This document shows positions 7,606 through 16,648 of a stretch of DNA of 42,913 nucleotides, piece by piece (positions within the stretch are counted from its first letter, which is position 1; every line of letters starts with the position of its first letter). The position numbers and the translations under genes are program-made. The DNA lies in assembly GCA_017694875.1 (NCBI GenBank), contig JADIMG010000101.1, positions 1 to 42,913 of the forward strand, written 5' to 3'. Under the pieces are notes generated by a model. It did not search any database. It had not been told where the DNA came from and saw only the letters and a list, made by a program, of their open reading frames with translations. The stretch is from Candidatus Gallipaludibacter merdavium (GTDB taxonomy: Bacteria > Bacteroidota > Bacteroidia > Bacteroidales > Paludibacteraceae).

Positions 7606-8835
7606 ATGCAAAATTGGATCTTTTGGATAGTAGTGGTACTGATGCTGGGAGATTTTGCCTTAGAGCGTATTCTCTCAATTTTGAATATGCGTCATTCCAC
7701 ACAGCCTATTCCCGATATTTTGTCAGGGATATATGATGAGGAAAAATATACTCGCCAGCAGTCTTATTTTCGCACAAATGTCCGTTTGGGCATGGTGAGC
7801 AGCGTCTGCAGCTTTTTGTTGACGTTCGGCCTGTTTGTGTTTAAGGGATTTGCCTGGATTGATGGCTTGGCACGCATGTGCACTTCCAATGAACTCTTGG
7901 TATCTTTGCTCTTCTTCTTGTTTTTTGGCATCTTGTCGGCCTTGGTTGGTTTACCTTTCCAAATCTATGATACATTTGTGGTGGAAGAAAGGTTTGGTTT
8001 CAATAAGGTCACACCTAAGCTGTTTATTCTCGACCGTTTGAAGGGATGGATACTGAGTATTCTGATTAGTGGATTACTTCTGACCGCTGTTATTTTTATT
8101 TATCAATTGCTACCAGACTATTTCTGGCTGGTGGCATGGGCTGTTGTCAGTGCTTTCAGTCTATTTATGAGTCTGTTCTATTCCGAACTGATTGTGCCGC
8201 TTTTTAATAAACAAACACCATTGCCTGAAGGAGAGCTTCGTTCTGCTATTGAGGCTTTTGCCAATAAAACGGGGTTTTCCTTGAAAAACATTTATGTCAT
8301 TGACAACTCCAAACGTTCAACAAAAGCCAATGCTTATTTTACAGGTTGGGGGAAAAAGAAACGCATTGTTCTCTATGATACCTTGATAGATTTGATGTCG
8401 ACCGATGAAATTGTGGCTGTTTTGGCCCATGAGATAGGGCATAACAAGTATAAGCATACGATTAAGCATATTGTAGTTTCTTTGTTGACCAATCTATTGA
8501 TGTTCTATTTGCTCGGATTAGTGTTGAAATACGATGTCTTTGCTCAGGCAGCAGGCTGTGAAAAGGCTTCTTTTCATGTTAATATGTTGGTGTTTGGTGT
8601 TTTATATACCCCTCTCAGTTTGCTCATGGGATTGGCAGGCAACGTTTTGTCCCGCAGTAATGAATTTCAGGCAGATGCATTTGTAAAAGAAAACGGTATG
8701 GCAGATGCATTGGTTTCCGCATTAAAAAAACTGTCAGCTCAGTCTTTGTCCAATCTGACACCACATCCGACTTATGTGTTTTTTAATTACTCACATCCGA
8801 CACTCTATGAAAGGGTGAAAGCATTGTTGAATTAA
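7606..8835 (+). CDS. M48 family membrane zinc protease (Ste24/CAAX protease-like)
   Basis: A 409-residue integral membrane metalloprotease. It has several hydrophobic helices in the N-terminal 200 residues, then the zinc motif HEIGH at 275-279 (VLAHEIGHNKYKHT) and a second pair of helices. The third ligand motif SNEFQADAF follows near residue 350. Layout and length match the Ste24-like bacterial members, with the active site in a membrane chamber. In bacteria the substrates are mostly unknown; membrane protein quality control is a likely role (inference). The stop codon directly abuts the ATG of mtnN, so the two genes are translationally linked. First gene of a three-gene operon. Confidence 0.92.
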   Translation: MQNWIFWIVVVLMLGDFALERILSILNMRHSTQPIPDILSGIYDEEKYTRQQSYFRTNVRLGMVSSVCSFLLTFGLFVFKGFAWIDGLARMCTSNELLVSLLFFLFFGILSALVGLPFQIYDTFVVEERFGFNKVTPKLFILDRLKGWILSILISGLLLTAVIFIYQLLPDYFWLVAWAVVSAFSLFMSLFYSELIVPLFNKQTPLPEGELRSAIEAFANKTGFSLKNIYVIDNSKRSTKANAYFTGWGKKKRIVLYDTLIDLMSTDEIVAVLAHEIGHNKYKHTIKHIVVSLLTNLLMFYLLGLVLKYDVFAQAAGCEKASFHVNMLVFGVLYTPLSLLMGLAGNVLSRSNEFQADAFVKENGMADALVSALKKLSAQSLSNLTPHPTYVFFNYSHPTLYERVKALLN

Positions 8836-9591
8836 ATGGGTAACTATATGAAGATGGGGATTATTGGGGCTATGCCCGAGGAAATGGAAAAAATATTGTC
8901 TGCTATACCTCAGCCTGTTATAGAGGAGTATGGAAAACGTAAGTATTATAGCGGAAAATGGGGCAACCTGGATGTGGTAGGCGTTTTCTCTCGCTGGGGA
9001 AAGGTTGCGTCGGCAGCCACGGTGACAGAGTTGATAGTGCGCTATAAGGTCGATAAAGTCGTTTTTGTTGGCATTGCTGGAGCTGTTTCTCCCGATTTGA
9101 ATGTGGGCGATGTGGTGGTAGCGAGCGGATTTTATCAGCATGACATGGATGCACGGCCTCTGATGCCACGTTTTGAATTGCCTTTGACAGGAAAATCCTA
9201 TCTGCCACAAGGAATATACGAGACTCAGAAAGGGCTTCAAGCTGTCAGCGCTTTTTTGGAAAATACGCCATCTTTCCGTCAACAACTGGAAGAGCAAGGC
9301 ATGACTTGTCCGAAAGTGGTGGCAGGTGATATGGCCAGTGGCGATTTATTTATTTCCAGTGCATCCATGCGGGAGACAATCCGGCGTCATTTTCCTTCTG
9401 TCGCTTGTGTGGATATGGAGAGTGCGGCTGTTGCGCAGGTTTGCGATGACTACGATGTGCCGTTGCTGGTCATAAGAGTCATTTCTGATACAGCGGATGA
9501 GCATGCTTCCGTCAGTGCTTCTAATTTTGTATTGCAGCATGGAGGTGACTATTTGGCAGGCATAGTGAAACAATATGTGGAGGGCTGTTGA
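8836..9591 (+). CDS. mtnN: 5'-methylthioadenosine/S-adenosylhomocysteine nucleosidase
   Basis: MtnN hydrolyses methylthioadenosine and S-adenosylhomocysteine to adenine and the thioribose products, clearing by-products of SAM use. The protein has MKMGIIGAMPEEME (Glu of MPEE), FVGIAGAVSPDLNVGDVVVAS, the nucleoside-site CVDMESAAVAQV and VISDTADEHAS with the catalytic Asp. The annotated start is MGNYMKMG; an ATG at 8848 or 8854 would fit the family start better, but ATG at 8836 follows the previous stop with no gap. At 251 residues it is slightly longer than E. coli MtnN because of an insertion around HDMDARPLMPRFELP. A futalosine hydrolase activity is possible but less likely. Confidence 0.88.
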   Translation: MGNYMKMGIIGAMPEEMEKILSAIPQPVIEEYGKRKYYSGKWGNLDVVGVFSRWGKVASAATVTELIVRYKVDKVVFVGIAGAVSPDLNVGDVVVASGFYQHDMDARPLMPRFELPLTGKSYLPQGIYETQKGLQAVSAFLENTPSFRQQLEEQGMTCPKVVAGDMASGDLFISSASMRETIRRHFPSVACVDMESAAVAQVCDDYDVPLLVIRVISDTADEHASVSASNFVLQHGGDYLAGIVKQYVEGC

Positions 9592-9592
9592 T

Positions 9593-10075
9593 ATGGATAA
9601 ACCGAAACATGTGGAAATCGAACGGAAATATTTGGTATGTAATGATACATACCGTCAAATGGCTGTCTCCTCAGTGAGGATAGTACAGGGATATATTTCC
9701 CGTGACCCGGAACGGACAGTGAGAGTGAGAATAAAGGGCGACAAAGGCTTTCTTACTATAAAGGGGCGTCCGAATGCAAAGGGTTGGAGCCGTTATGAAT
9801 TTGAAAAGGAGATTGATGTGGAAGATGCTAAAGAGTTGTTGGCTTTATGTCAAGGGAGCTTGATAGATAAGGTACGTTATTTCGTCCCGTTTGGCAGTGT
9901 GGTAGTGGAGGTGGATGAATTTTTTGGTGACAATACAGGATTGGTGATAGCAGAGATTGAATTGGCCTCGGAAAATCAGACTTTTGAAGTGCCTGATTTC
10001 ATTGGACAGGAAGTAACGCAGGATGTACGTTATTACAATGCACATTTGATTGATTATCCTTATAAAGACTGGTAA
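9593..10075 (+). CDS. CYTH domain protein (triphosphate tunnel metalloenzyme)
   Basis: A 160-residue CYTH protein with the signature EIERKYLV (ExExK) at the N-terminus. Alternating charged strands (RTVRVRIKGDKGFLTIKG, RYEFEKEID, VVEVDEFFGDNTGLVIAEIELAS) build the tunnel that binds triphosphate and Mg2+. Bacterial members studied are mostly inorganic triphosphatases; the substrate here is unknown. I start it at the ATG at 9593, one base after the mtnN stop, because the track's upstream ATG overlaps mtnN and adds unrelated residues. Last gene of the M48-mtnN-CYTH operon. Confidence 0.87.
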   Translation: MDKPKHVEIERKYLVCNDTYRQMAVSSVRIVQGYISRDPERTVRVRIKGDKGFLTIKGRPNAKGWSRYEFEKEIDVEDAKELLALCQGSLIDKVRYFVPFGSVVVEVDEFFGDNTGLVIAEIELASENQTFEVPDFIGQEVTQDVRYYNAHLIDYPYKDW

Positions 10076-10200
10076 GAAATATCCCTCTTTTCCCTCTGGC
10101 ATGTATTCGATAATATACATTTGTTGTAGAGTATAGGAAAATTTTATGGCCAGTAAGTCAAAAAACAACAGAAATCTATCCGTCATATCAAATATTTTAG

Positions 10201-10208
10201 TAACTTTG
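10201..10208 (+). promoter_or_regulatory. Putative -7 box for the pyrophosphatase gene
   Basis: TAACTTTG fits TAnnTTTG, but no clear -33 box sits 19-21 bases upstream. It would give an unusually long leader of about 85 nt containing a small hairpin (GTTGCT/AGCAAC, 10258-10285). Confidence 0.35.
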
Positions 10209-10301
10209 CTTGTATAGCATATAGTTCACTGAAGATAGGATATAAATTAATTAACCGGTTGCTTCGGATGTCTTTCTGGAGCAACATAAAAATCTAGTAG
10301 T

Positions 10302-12506
10302 ATGATGACGGTATTCTATTTGGTTCCCCTTGCGGCAGTTGTTGCATTGGGCTTTGCGTATTATTTTTTCCGTGCCATGATGCGCGAGAGTGAAGGAACA
10401 GATACGATGCAACGTATCGCTTTGTTTGTGCGTCAAGGGGCAATGTCTTATTTGAAGCAGCAATACAAGGTAGTTGCTTGGGTCTTTGTTGTGCTGGCTG
10501 TCTTGTTTGGTGTAATGGCTTTTTTTGATTTACAGAATCATTGGGTGCCTTTTGCTTTTCTGACGGGTGGCTTCTTTTCCGGATTGGCTGGCTTTTTTGG
10601 AATGAAGACGGCAACCTATGCTTCGGCACGTACTGCCAATGCAGCGCAAAAATCCTTGAATGCAGGTTTAAAAGTGGCATTCCGGTCGGGTGCTGTCATG
10701 GGTTTGGTAGTGGTTGGTTTGGCTTTGCTTGACATTTCAGTCTGGTATCTGATTTTGAATACTTTTGTAGAAGATGCAGATGCGGCTCACAAGACGATGA
10801 TGATTACCACCACAATGCTTACGTTCGGCATGGGAGCTTCCACACAAGCTTTGTTTGCGCGTGTCGGTGGTGGCATATATACGAAAGCTGCTGATGTTGG
10901 CGCTGATTCGGTTGGTAAAGTGGAGGCTGGCATTCCTGAAGATGACCCACGTAATCCGGCAACTATTGCTGACAATGTGGGTGACAATGTGGGCGATGTG
11001 GCTGGCATGGGAGCCGATTTGTATGAAAGCTATTGTGGATCAATTCTGGCAACGGCAGCGCTTGGAGCTTCTGCATTCATTCTCAATCCGGAAATGCAAA
11101 CAAAAGCCGTATTTGCACCGATGCTCATTGCTGCTATTGGCGTATTCCTTTCTATTTTGGGGATTTTCCTGGTCAGTACAAAGGAAAATGCGGATATGAA
11201 ACAATTGATGGCATCGTTAAATAAAGGTGTGAATGTAAGTGCCGTACTTACAGCTGTAGCTTCTTTTGTGATTCTATATTTGCTGGGTATCCAGAATTGG
11301 GTAGGATTGTCATGCTCTGTAATATGTGGCTTGCTGGCAGGTATTATCATTGGACAAGGAACGGAATATTATACTTCTCATTCCTATCGGCCTACACAAA
11401 AGATTGCCCATAGTGCGGCCACAGGGCCTGCTACAGTGATTATTTCCGGTTTGGGTTTGGGCATGGTTTCTACTTCCATCCCAGTGATAACCATAGCTTT
11501 TGCTATTCTGTTGAGCTATTTGTGTGCTATCAACTTTGATGTTGTCAATTTGCTTACGCCTGCTAATCTTAGTTTGGGCTTGTATGGTATTGGCATTGCT
11601 GCTGTTGGTATGTTGTCTACATTGGGTATCACATTGGCAACGGATGCTTATGGACCGATTGCCGACAACGCAGGAGGTAATGCACAAATGAGTGGTTTGG
11701 GCGATGAAGTACGCCGCCGCACGGATGCTTTGGATGCTTTGGGCAATACGACAGCAGCTACGGGTAAAGGCTTTGCCATCGGTTCTGCGGCTTTGACAGC
11801 CTTGGCTTTGCTGGCTTCTTATATTGAAGAAATTAAGATCGGATTGATTCGCTTGGGCGATACGCAATTGGAAATGACCAATGGTGATGTAATTCCGGTT
11901 GCTTCTGCCAGCTTTGGCGATTTTATGAACTACTATCAGGTTACGTTGATGAACCCTAAAGTTTTGATTGGTGTGTTTGTGGGCGCCATGATGGCTTTCT
12001 TGTTCTGTGGACTGACCATGAATGCGGTTGGGCGTGCGGCTCAAAAAATGGTGGAGGAGGTACGTCGGCAGTTCCGTGAGATTAAAGGTATCCTCACGGG
12101 TGACGCAACGCCAGATTATGCCCGTTGTGTGGCTATATCAACCAAGGGTGCACAGCATGAGATGTTGTTCCCGTCATTGTTGGCCATTGCAGTTCCTGTT
12201 CTGGTGGGCTTGTTGCTCGGCGTTGCCGGTGTAATCGGCTTGTTAGTTGGTGGTTTGGCTTGTGGTTTTGTTTTGGCAGTATTTATGGCGAATGCGGGAG
12301 GTGCATGGGATAATGCCAAAAAGTACATTGAGGAAGGCAATTGTGGAGGTAAAGGTTCCGATAGCCACAAAGCTACGGTTGTGGGCGATACGGTAGGTGA
12401 CCCATTTAAAGATACATCTGGACCGAGCTTGAACATTCTGATAAAACTCATGAGCATGGTGTCTATTGTCATGGCAGGACTGACTGTGGCATGGAGTCTG
12501 TTCTGA
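10302..12506 (+). CDS. hppA: K+-dependent membrane pyrophosphatase (Na+- or Na+/H+-pumping)
   Basis: A 734-residue membrane pump with about 16 helices. It couples PPi hydrolysis to cation export across the inner membrane. The active-site loop [11 protein letters not shown] is at 198-208, followed by the acidic stretch [31 protein letters not shown]. The position that separates the two classes reads GNTTAA (481-486): Ala485 marks the K+-dependent class, while K+-independent proton pumps have Lys. Bacteroidetes members of this class have been described as Na+ pumps, some moving both Na+ and H+. The pumped ion is therefore inferred. It appears to be a single-gene unit, closed by a terminator at 12540. 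Confidence 0.94.
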   Translation: MMTVFYLVPLAAVVALGFAYYFFRAMMRESEGTDTMQRIALFVRQGAMSYLKQQYKVVAWVFVVLAVLFGVMAFFDLQNHWVPFAFLTGGFFSGLAGFFGMKTATYASARTANAAQKSLNAGLKVAFRSGAVMGLVVVGLALLDISVWYLILNTFVEDADAAHKTMMITTTMLTFGMGASTQALFARVGGGIYTKAADVGADSVGKVEAGIPEDDPRNPATIADNVGDNVGDVAGMGADLYESYCGSILATAALGASAFILNPEMQTKAVFAPMLIAAIGVFLSILGIFLVSTKENADMKQLMASLNKGVNVSAVLTAVASFVILYLLGIQNWVGLSCSVICGLLAGIIIGQGTEYYTSHSYRPTQKIAHSAATGPATVIISGLGLGMVSTSIPVITIAFAILLSYLCAINFDVVNLLTPANLSLGLYGIGIAAVGMLSTLGITLATDAYGPIADNAGGNAQMSGLGDEVRRRTDALDALGNTTAATGKGFAIGSAALTALALLASYIEEIKIGLIRLGDTQLEMTNGDVIPVASASFGDFMNYYQVTLMNPKVLIGVFVGAMMAFLFCGLTMNAVGRAAQKMVEEVRRQFREIKGILTGDATPDYARCVAISTKGAQHEMLFPSLLAIAVPVLVGLLLGVAGVIGLLVGGLACGFVLAVFMANAGGAWDNAKKYIEEGNCGGKGSDSHKATVVGDTVGDPFKDTSGPSLNILIKLMSMVSIVMAGLTVAWSLF

Positions 12507-12539
12507 TGAAGTAATAGAGACGACAAGTTATAGATTTAG

Positions 12540-12583
12540 TACGGCGTTACGTAATATGGAGATGTAGCGCCGTATTTTATTTA
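12540..12583 (+). terminator. Intrinsic terminator after hppA
   Basis: TACGGCG (12540-12546) pairs with CGCCGTA (12568-12574), with a further TAC/GTA pair set inside, then a T-rich tail (TTTTATTTAT). Confidence 0.7.
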
Positions 12584-12728
12584 TATGTTAAAACAAAATG
12601 CATGTCAATTTTTACACGTAATGTGTTAGTTTATAAACATAGGGTGGGTTATATAAATGGTATTTTTGCCTCAACAAATTGGAACAAACTATTTTTTCTA
12701 ATCAACTAATAATTTAAAAACAAGTATC

Positions 12729-14609
12729 ATGAAAAGAATGACTACAAAATTAGGAGCAATCTTAGCAGGTTGCTTAATGACAGTCTCAGCATGGGGACAG
12801 GCGGTATTACCTTCTACAACTTTGACATTGCCAACCACTGCGGATGAATTAAATGGAATGGGCTTTAGTAATAAGTCTAATGTAAGTTTCACAATTGAAG
12901 ATGATTATGTTGTTTTCCCTGCTTATCAATTGTATAGTTCAAATAATCAGACGTGGACGAATGAAAATGGTAGCGGTTCTTCAAAGAGGACTTGGACAAC
13001 TGCAGAAACACCTTTTAAAGGATCAAGCTATTGGCATACTACAACAGAAGCAAAGACCGCTACGACAAATAGTTCACGTACTTATTGTTACCGTGTGGCC
13101 AATTGCATGGAAGTGAAGGTTTTGGCTAAACCACAATCGGATAGACCGATAATTATTTCTGCTTACGAAGTGACGGATGGTGTTATGGCGGAATCTGCGG
13201 CATCAACTGTTACTTCAACAGCTGATAAAGAAGTAGCTGCTACTACTTTGGAATTGGATTATACAAAAGAATATGTTGTAGGTGTCAATTCAAACCAAGC
13301 GGAAAACGTGGATTTTTATGAAATAGCCTTTAAAGCTGCAGCTCCATGTACTCCGGCTGAGTTTGTATTTGCTTCTAATGAGGTCTCTTTTAATGAGAGC
13401 GATGCTTCCATAGCTTTACCTGCATTAACAAATACAAATAATTTGATTGGATTGGTTTACGAGTCTTCAAATACAAATGTTGTAACAGTGGATGCATCTA
13501 CAGGCGCACTAACAAAAGTTGGTGTAGGTGAATCAACAATAATAGTTACTGCACCTCGCCAAGTGGTGAATGGTGTTGATTATTGCGAGGCAGTAGCTAC
13601 CTGTAAGGTTACTATATTGTCCAATACCGCACATATGGAAAGCACTTTGAATGATATTGATTTATCATTAGGTATGTATGAAAAACAGAAATCGGCTGTA
13701 TTCACTATCAGCGGTTATAATTTAACAGGCGATGCTTCCGTTGCTGTTCCTGATGGATTTACATTGAATCCAGCTACATTTGAGGTTGCAGACGGGGCTG
13801 TTGAACAAGAATATACATTAACCTATGCTGCAACAGAAGCTGTTTCTGAAACATCTGCCAATCTCGTATTTACAGTAGGAGAAACAGTAGTGACAATTTC
13901 TGTTACTTATGCTAAAATAATGCCAACCGCATTGGTTTCTGTTTCTGAAACAACGACTTGGGATTTCTCTAAGACAGGAGAAACGACAGTTACATTTACT
14001 GATCTTTCTTCCCCAAGTAAATCTGATACAGTAAATTTTGCTGACGTATTCGTAAATCCGGATCCATCTTTTAATGCTGCGGCTATGGTTATGGTTGGTG
14101 AATATGCTGTACGTGATGGCGCCTATAATCAAGGTGGTTATCTGAAATTTAATGTAGCAAAACCAGGTACAGTAAAAGTGGAATTCTCAAATACAGGAAA
14201 TAGATCTACAGCAGAAGAAATTCGTTATTTGACCGTGAACGGAACAGTGACCACTTTTGGTGCACAATTTTCAAATGAAACAGTAACAAGTGGTCAGATT
14301 GATATAGAAGCAGGTGATGTTGAATTGACAGGAACATTAGCCAAAGATCAATCTGCACAATATTTACGTTTCTATAAAGTTATCTATACACCAAATGAAG
14401 GTGATCCAACAAGTTTGGCAGAAAATGCAGTATTGAGTGTATATTTCGCAGACAACACTTTATTCAATCCTGAAAATGTAATGCTTTACGTTTATAACGC
14501 AGCCGGCCAGATGGTAATGAGCGGTAATGCTGATTTGGATATGGCGGCACAACCGGCAGGTCTTTACATTGTTCGCAGCGCAGAAGGTGCATTCAAGATT
14601 GTAAAATAG
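12729..14609 (+). CDS. Secreted Ig-like protein with C-terminal sorting-like domain
   Basis: A 626-residue exported protein of unknown function. Signal peptide MKRMTTKLGAILAGCLMTVSAWGQ; then a beta-rich region rich in Thr/Ser/Asn. A bacterial Ig-like (BIG2-type) stretch lies near 225-300 (SSNTNVVTVDASTGALTKVG, GESTIIVTAP), followed by further beta-sandwich-like segments. The last ~60 residues (VMLYVYNAAGQMVMSGNADLD..QPAGLYIVRSAEGAFKIVK) fit a type IX secretion C-terminal signal of the 'type A' kind. No catalytic motif is recognisable, so a surface adhesive or carbohydrate-binding role is only a guess. It stands alone: terminators at 12540 and 14633 bracket it. A TATTTTTG box at 12661-12668 may be its -7 element, without an obvious -33. 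Confidence 0.75.
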   Translation: MKRMTTKLGAILAGCLMTVSAWGQAVLPSTTLTLPTTADELNGMGFSNKSNVSFTIEDDYVVFPAYQLYSSNNQTWTNENGSGSSKRTWTTAETPFKGSSYWHTTTEAKTATTNSSRTYCYRVANCMEVKVLAKPQSDRPIIISAYEVTDGVMAESAASTVTSTADKEVAATTLELDYTKEYVVGVNSNQAENVDFYEIAFKAAAPCTPAEFVFASNEVSFNESDASIALPALTNTNNLIGLVYESSNTNVVTVDASTGALTKVGVGESTIIVTAPRQVVNGVDYCEAVATCKVTILSNTAHMESTLNDIDLSLGMYEKQKSAVFTISGYNLTGDASVAVPDGFTLNPATFEVADGAVEQEYTLTYAATEAVSETSANLVFTVGETVVTISVTYAKIMPTALVSVSETTTWDFSKTGETTVTFTDLSSPSKSDTVNFADVFVNPDPSFNAAAMVMVGEYAVRDGAYNQGGYLKFNVAKPGTVKVEFSNTGNRSTAEEIRYLTVNGTVTTFGAQFSNETVTSGQIDIEAGDVELTGTLAKDQSAQYLRFYKVIYTPNEGDPTSLAENAVLSVYFADNTLFNPENVMLYVYNAAGQMVMSGNADLDMAAQPAGLYIVRSAEGAFKIVK

Positions 14610-14632
14610 GACCTGATCATATATGAAGTATG

Positions 14633-14674
14633 CAAGTGGAAGATGAGGAAATCTCATTTTCCACTTGTTTTTTT
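14633..14674 (+). terminator. Intrinsic terminator after the secreted Ig-like protein
   Basis: CAAGTGG (14633-14639) pairs with CCACTTG (14661-14667), reinforced inside by GATGAG/CTCAT, followed by seven T. Confidence 0.85.
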
Positions 14675-14811
14675 CTCTTCATAGAGATTTCGTGTATGTT
14701 TATGTGATGGAATATCAGACTTTTTATTCAATAAACTTTTTTCATGAAATATTTCGCTTTCCGCTGCTATAAATATGCTGCTGTATTTAGGCTTGTTCAC
14801 CTTTTTTTTTG

Positions 14812-14819
14812 TACATTTG
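14812..14819 (+). promoter_or_regulatory. Putative -7 box of the lipoprotein/DUF5723-OmpA operon
   Basis: TACATTTG, 38 bases ahead of the ATG at 14858. No convincing -33 box at the expected spacing (TTG at 14793 is 16 bases away). Confidence 0.4.
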
Positions 14820-14857
14820 TCGCGATAATCGGATTGTTTATTTTTTAAGGCTTTCTT

Positions 14858-16648
14858 ATGGAAAAATGTAATTATTACATGGTTCTTGTAGGGCTGTTGT
14901 TGGCAGCTTTCACCTTTCATTCCTGTAAAGAAGACATAGATTTGGCTAATGTGGATCCACAGATACAGTTGGATATGGGATTGGCACTCCCATTGGGAAC
15001 TGTAGAGACCACATTGGATTATTTTCTGGGGACGTCTGATTTCGGACCGGATGTGTTAACATATAGTCCTCTTGATAGTATGCTGATTCTGCACTATGAC
15101 ACTTCTGTCGTATGGGACTTCCATAATATAGATCTTTCGGAATATACGACATGGGATGAGCAGGTGTCGTATGTTGTCGATGGTATCTCTAATGGAGAAA
15201 TAGATAAAACAGACTTTGATTATCAGGAGCAAATCCCTTTCCCGGCAACACAAACCACTCTGGAATTTCTGAACGAAGTCTCTTTGGAAAACTTTAACGT
15301 AGATCTTGATTACGAGGAGATAGATTCCGTACACATGACTTTGGCTTCGTTTAGACTTCGTGTGGATGTGGAGAATTTTGATCTCGAGTGGAGTGAAGTG
15401 AGCAATGTGAGGGTGAAATTTACTGATCCTTCTCTTCGTTTTGACGATGGTACGATGGAGAAGATACTGCCGATTGAAGGAAAAGGGTTTGGGCAGGATA
15501 TGACAGTTAGCCTATATGATTTTATGATAATTCCCCAAAAGAATCAAGAAACAGGTTCGTTTGAAAATATACGCTTTTTTATTTGTATAGATGTAAATAC
15601 CCGTACAGAGAAAATGCTTAGTAAAAATAGTATGGTAAAATTTGGCTGTGGGTTTGACTTTCTGGATTACGATGTGTTGTTTGGCGTGTTTGAACCTAAA
15701 AAAGCTGCATATGAGCATCAGCGTGATACGATGAGCAAGTATTTTGCTATAGATAGACTGGATGGAATTAATCTCCCATTCTCTGATCCTAAGGTTGATC
15801 TGGTGGTAAGCACATCAACAGTTGGACTTCCATCGAGAATAATCATTGATTCAATTTATGTGGAAAACGGGGAAGGAGAACGAGGATTGTTATCTTATGA
15901 TGGCGAAACAACAAAATCATACGATGTTCCATATATAACTTCTCCTTGGGTTAATCAAACCGCAAGTACGGACGTACTTCATTTGGGAAAAGGAGAGGAA
16001 TACGGTAATTTGGACCACCTTTTCCAGGTAATTCCAAAATATTTTGGTTATTCATATCGTATTAGAGTGGATAGAGATTTGTTGGATGAATTGAAAGACA
16101 GACACACACCCTTTATTAAGGCTAATGCCAATTATCAAATGAATTTAAAGGCAGAGCTGCCGTTGAAATTCTATCCCGGTGTAAATGTTTCATATAAGGA
16201 TACGGTGCAAACAACGATGGCCGAATCACTAAAATTGGACTCTCTCTTGAATGGAGTGACAATGCTGGACTCCCTGAAAACTGGAGAACTCTTCCTGCGG
16301 TTAGTGATAGAAAATAATATTCCGTTTGATATAAAGGTGAAACTCCGTTTCTTAAACGATTATGATGAGGTAGTCCCCATAGGAGGATTGTATGATGGAG
16401 GACAAAATGATTCCATTATGTTTCCGGCAATGGAAAATAATGTTCCTACACAGCAAGTTGTTAATATAGATTTGGATGAGGAGGATGTAAGAGCGTTTGA
16501 AAATGTAACGCAGATCATATATGACTTTTATTTGGGTGATAATACACAAGAAGCAGCTTTCTATGCATCTTCTGGTTTTAAGTTGCATGTTGGCTTGGCA
16601 GGTAAAGTGGAAGCTATCATTAATTTAGGAAAGGAGAATAAACAATGA
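14858..16648 (+). CDS. Large lipoprotein of unknown function
   Basis: A 596-residue protein I do not recognise beyond its export signal. The N-terminus is a lipoprotein signal ending FTFHSC (Cys23), followed by KEDIDLANVDPQ. The acidic residues right after the Cys (KEDID) resemble Bacteroidetes surface lipoprotein export signals, so outer-leaflet display is possible. The body looks like repeated beta-sandwich material: short strands, many Asp/Glu, LRVDVENFDLEW, LRLVIENNIPFDIKVKLRF. No enzyme motif is seen. The stop overlaps the ATG of the DUF5723-TSP3-OmpA gene by four bases (ATGA at 16645-16648), so the two are translationally coupled and probably work together on the outer membrane. Confidence 0.8.
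   Translation: MEKCNYYMVLVGLLLAAFTFHSCKEDIDLANVDPQIQLDMGLALPLGTVETTLDYFLGTSDFGPDVLTYSPLDSMLILHYDTSVVWDFHNIDLSEYTTWDEQVSYVVDGISNGEIDKTDFDYQEQIPFPATQTTLEFLNEVSLENFNVDLDYEEIDSVHMTLASFRLRVDVENFDLEWSEVSNVRVKFTDPSLRFDDGTMEKILPIEGKGFGQDMTVSLYDFMIIPQKNQETGSFENIRFFICIDVNTRTEKMLSKNSMVKFGCGFDFLDYDVLFGVFEPKKAAYEHQRDTMSKYFAIDRLDGINLPFSDPKVDLVVSTSTVGLPSRIIIDSIYVENGEGERGLLSYDGETTKSYDVPYITSPWVNQTASTDVLHLGKGEEYGNLDHLFQVIPKYFGYSYRIRVDRDLLDELKDRHTPFIKANANYQMNLKAELPLKFYPGVNVSYKDTVQTTMAESLKLDSLLNGVTMLDSLKTGELFLRLVIENNIPFDIKVKLRFLNDYDEVVPIGGLYDGGQNDSIMFPAMENNVPTQQVVNIDLDEEDVRAFENVTQIIYDFYLGDNTQEAAFYASSGFKLHVGLAGKVEAIINLGKENKQ

Noticed and set aside
7835-8041. Small plus-strand ORF within the M48 protease gene
   Set aside because: Out-of-frame shadow with no start signal and no likeness to a family.
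11310-12044. 244-codon minus-strand open frame inside the pyrophosphatase gene
   Set aside because: Composition is His/Gln/Arg-rich with no motif; it is an antisense shadow of a well-conserved membrane protein gene.
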